Assembly (NCBI RefSeq): GCF_001653235.2
Contig: NC_035792.1
Span: forward strand, 3,782,001-3,846,000
Direction of reading: 5' to 3'
Source of the DNA: Pochonia chlamydosporia 170
Taxonomy: Eukaryota; Ascomycota; Sordariomycetes; Hypocreales; Clavicipitaceae
DNA: 64,000 nt
The stretch's first letter is position 1. Every line of letters begins with the position of its first letter. The position numbers were made by a program, and so were the translations under genes. The notes beneath the pieces are model-generated. The model ran no database searches and was not told where the DNA came from. It saw only the letters and a program-made list of their open reading frames with translations. Shown here in pieces: positions 60,543 to 64,000 of this stretch.

Positions 60543-61722
60543 GGCTGCTGTTATCGAGATGATGTTTTCAAAGAGAAGTTTGGTGTTGTCGCAAATGATA
60601 TGTCGGTAGTAAGGTGAGCAGCGTTATAAAGTATCGACGACAGTTAACCAAATCACAAGAAAGTAAATAATGTAAAAGAAAGAAAACGAATATCCAGATC
60701 CTACACAACTAATCCATTCATCGCCACGATGCTCAAAACACCAAAAGCGAAAAAGAACTTCCACACCCAGACCACAGAAAACCGTGGGGTTCAAATATAA
60801 CACACAACAAGACTTGCCAAGCGCAAAATACGCGTATTAGACTAACAGACCCATGTACACTGGTCACTAGTTTGCCTGTCAAGAGGCTAAATGGCCCGGA
60901 GATGCAATCTAGTTGGTTGCGCGAGTTGACGGCATCATGCAATTAGTGGGCTTGCTGACGGGCATGGTGGGTGACTTGACACCTTTTGGGGGGGAAACTC
61001 CGCATGGCGTGCGGGATTGGATTTGATTTCCGAGTTGACTTGAAATATGGTGATGTTGGCTACATGTTTGTTAGTAGTTGTTTGCGGGATGTCTTTGAAG
61101 TAACTCACTTCAGGGCATAACAACTCATGATTACTTTGTTCTTGAGAACAGTTGTCATGACTTCACATCTAGATTTTTATGTCCGAGGAGGCAAAAGGCG
61201 AAAGGCAAAAGTGGATGAAGTCTCTCGGGACGGCGCCGACCCGGTGAACCACCCCAGTTATGCAAGTGGAGTTCATGGTCCAGCACACACTCAGCCAATT
61301 AGTTGACAATGGGCGGTTGGCATTGGTGAAATTGCTCCGGATGCCTCGGGCGAGCCTCGGGGGTGGTCTGAATTAGGTTGCGCGGGCGAATTGATTCGCC
61401 CAGGCCGACTGTGTGAGAAAATCTAGAATCTGAGGTTGTTTACTGATATGTATGTGATGTGTGACAGATGGGTAGAGGGAGTTTTGTGTGTGGAGATGGT
61501 CCTCCGCAATTATGTATAAGGAATACAAGGCTTGTTTATTAATGGAAGTCTGGTCTGAGTTTGCCTTGGCATTGAGTTTACTCATATTTCGTCATTCCCT
61601 GGCTGTGAGATCGAGTGTCAGCACAGGCCATTCCGCAACAGAATCCCCTTACACAATAGCAAACAAATAAAACTAAACGTCCTTTTCGCTGATTGCTTCG
61701 TTCATCATTCACGAGCAACAAG
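60543..61722. other. Intergenic region upstream of the RTA1-family gene
   Basis: About 1.2 kb between the RTA1-family start and the HIBADH stop (both minus). No coding signal or repeat that I can name. Confidence 0.5.
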
Positions 61723-62969
61723 TCACTCCTTCCCCCCAAGATATCTATACACCACCGAAAAGTCGCGGCCCTTGCAATCGTCCTTCTTCTCAGCAGCCTG
61801 GTACACACCAAACGCCGTGTCCGCCAGCGCCATATTCGCACCCGCCTCCTTGGCAGCAACCATGGCCAGCCTCAGATCCTTCTTCATAAGGGAGATTCCA
61901 AAGCCGCCGCTGTAATCTCGCCCCGCGGGAGCAGTCTCAACGACGCCCTTGACAGGATTGTTGACCTCGCTGGGCCAGCAGCGTCCAGTGCTGACATTGA
62001 TGACACCAGCTAGCTTCTTTGGATCCAGGCCCCATTTCATCCCGAGGTTCATGGCCTCAGCGGTGGCAATGTTGTTGACAGCGAGGAGGTAGTTGTTGGC
62101 GAGTTTGGCGGACAGTCCAGCGCCTTGCTCGCCGCAGTGAAGGACCTTTTTGCCCATTTGTAGCAGCGTGGGCTCGACGCGGGGAATCATCTCGACCTTG
62201 GCTCCGAGCATGAAGGTGAGGGTGCCGGCCGTGGCGCCCACGACTCCTCCTGACATGGGAGCGTCGACAAACGTGCCTTGGCCGGCGTCGGAAACGGACT
62301 TGGCGACCTCGCGAGATGTCGAGGGGTCGATTGTTGAGCAGTCGATGAATACGCGGTCCTTTTGGGGGAGCGTGCCCGTGAGGATGGACTTGTACACGCC
62401 CTGCACGTGCTGTGGTTCAGGGAGAACAGTAATGACGGTGTCCTGTAGAATACAATCTGCGTCAGCCATGTTGCGTAGTTTGGTGATGGCACATTCGTGT
62501 AACACGGTCTTCCAATTGTTCTTTCGTAGCTGCAGATTCTTTGCCGCCAATTCACCACAGGACTGGACAGTCAGTACTTACAGCCTCCTTGGAAGCAGCC
62601 CACGCGCTGGGAGCAAGCTCAACCTTTGCGCCATTAGCCGCAGCCTTCATGTCCTTTTCCAGACTCTTCATGGCCTCCGGGTTGATGTCGAAAATGGACA
62701 CCTTGTCAGTAGACTTCAGCTTAGACTGCAGGTTCTTGGCCATTTGGTAGCCCTACACGACAACGTCAGTTACTTAACTCCCGTTTGCACACGATAGGTT
62801 CCAAAGCTTGTCCTCTCAGAGGCACACCATTGAGAGTTAGCCCATTCACACTTACCATCTGCCCCAGACCAACAAAAGCATAATGATCTAATCGTCTGGC
62901 GGTTGACGCAAACCCCCTCCTCTGCACAAGGCTACCCAGACGGGCAGCAACAACTCTCATACTGAACAA
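61723..62969 (-). CDS. 3-hydroxyisobutyrate dehydrogenase, mitochondrial
   Basis: NAD-dependent enzyme of valine breakdown converting 3-hydroxyisobutyrate to methylmalonate semialdehyde in the matrix. Three exons, 62856-62969, 62582-62752 and 61723-62442, give 334 aa. A presequence (MRVVAARLGSLVQRRGFAST) precedes YAFVGLGQMGYQMAKNL, the Rossmann GxGxMG motif formed across intron 1. DINPEAM follows, with Asp near the nucleotide ribose as expected for NAD. Intron 2 is taken as 139 bp ending attctacag, which joins KEA to DTVITVLPEPQHV. DAPMSGGVVGATAGTLTFMLGA is the substrate-binding signature, and KLANNYLLAVNN carries the catalytic Lys; GRCWPSEVNNPVKG and FGISLMKKDLRLA close the family pattern. 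Two starts (62969 and 62960) are possible and do not change targeting. Confidence 0.9.
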
Positions 62970-64000
62970 TTTTCAAGAGGAAGCGTTTCACACAAACTTG
63001 CTCTTCAATCGTAGCCCCGACCCATAATCAGACCTGAAAAAAGGGAAAAGAAGAAAATAAAAAGATCAAAACAAGGAAATGAGGTCGGAATTAGAATGCG
63101 GCATGCGGTGGCACGGACAAGCGGGTTGCGTGCCTCAAACCGTCGAGGTACGTGGGGTCTCCGGTCGCGCCTGGCTCAATTGGTTTGGGTTGTCTTTACC
63201 GAGAAAGCCGGCCATTGCCGCTGCCAGCCATTTGCGGGAGGGATGGGCACGTTTGGGGGATCATTTTGTGGGTGAGGCGACCTTGCATGTCGATGTGTGG
63301 AGAGACATTCGGCGAGGCTGGTGCTCTCGCCTTCGGCCTAAGATATCCCTGCTCGGCCCAAGACTGAGATTGACGATGTTTATTGTTTCGGGTACCTGAT
63401 GAACATCCATGCGACATGGCGATATCGGCACTGAGTGGTGTTGATGTGCCACTTCAATATTGGCATACCGTTCGGTTCACATTGGAATGGCGTATCTTTG
63501 GAGAGTGTCAGCTAAAACAATCAATCACCACACATTATCAGCAACAAATCAGCACAAACACGTAGACGTCTGAAATGTCTTGTAATCATTACAATCAACA
63601 ATACTGCTACTGCCCCCATGGTCCATCTTGCTTTTCCTCTCTCTCCTTGTCACCAAAGTGCGTGAACCTCAACTTCATTCGGGGTGGCAAACAGTAACCT
63701 CCAGCCATATGAAATCCTCCAACGACCACATGCAAGAGATTCCACCATTCACATCCTGTCTCGCATCTCACCTCTCCCATTTGACTCCCCTGCATCTCTC
63801 TCCTCCTCTATCGCTTTATCGCAGGCATAAGCCACTCAACACCTCCCAAACCAAATACAACGAAAGCGAAAAAGTGACGTCATGTCAGGGGGAATATCAA
63901 TCTCTTTAATCAACCAAATGAACGAAGGGGGGTAATATAAAAGAAAAAGAGAGAACAAAGAGAAAGAATTATAAAACAACACTCCTATCAACCTGAAATC
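62970..64000. other. Right-edge region without recognised gene
   Basis: About 1 kb upstream of HIBADH. From about 63640 the plus strand becomes C/T- and A-rich, like a fungal 5' leader, so a gene starting beyond the edge is possible. Nothing recognisable inside the window. Confidence 0.45.

Overview
This window is nuclear DNA of a filamentous ascomycete. Genes are compact, with short introns (mostly 45-140 bp, GTAAGT-like donors, CTAAC/CTGAC-type branch sites). The gene set (QCR10, MED4, PAT1, PKC1, ALG3, ALG10, KRE2/MNT1, NUF2, AP-3 beta, SHE9/MDM33, RTA1-type and FucP-type membrane proteins) is that of Pezizomycotina, most plausibly Sordariomycetes and perhaps Hypocreales. That placement is inferred from protein similarity recalled by eye, not from a search. 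I found no rRNA, tRNA, transposon ORF, CRISPR or secondary-metabolite cluster.

Layout. 1-16.2 kb: ALG10 (partial, -), QCR10 (-, six exons), MED4 (+), EMP70/TM9SF (-), LCP5 (+), a PLOD-like glycosyltransferase (-), RPC37 (+), PAT1 (-). 16.2-20.5 kb: a 4.3-kb gene-free divergent region. 20.5-30.5 kb: KRE2/MNT1 mannosyltransferase (+), mitochondrial uS12m (-), short/branched-chain acyl-CoA dehydrogenase (+), PKC1 (-, seven exons). 30.5-33.2 kb: a 2.7-kb gene-free PKC1 upstream region. 33.2-42.5 kb: SHE9/MDM33 (-), HAD phosphatase (+), MFS transporter (-), EIF1AD-like protein (+), ALG3 (-), D-amino-acid oxidase (-). 42.5-49.3 kb: a 6.8-kb gap rich in CTGGT/GACCAG motifs. 49.3-64 kb: an unrecognised basic, disordered 730-aa protein (+), mitochondrial thioredoxin (+), NUF2 (+), an unrecognised 216-aa protein (-), AP-3 beta (+), an RTA1-family protein (-), 3-hydroxyisobutyrate dehydrogenase (-).

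The genes do not form an operon or biosynthetic cluster; they are housekeeping genes in random orientation. Loose themes recur. ALG10, ALG3 and KRE2 belong to N-/O-glycan synthesis. QCR10, uS12m, SHE9, thioredoxin, acyl-CoA dehydrogenase and HIBADH are mitochondrial; the last two can both act in branched-chain amino-acid breakdown. EMP70 and AP-3 beta act in Golgi/endosome traffic. MED4, RPC37, LCP5 and PAT1 act in RNA synthesis and turnover.

Gene models were built by hand by joining reading frames across introns; wherever exons were joined, the total length is a multiple of three. I do not see a clearly novel system. The most interesting leftovers are the long gene-free stretches with recurrent short motifs, two orphan proteins, and a possible in-frame retained intron in PKC1.
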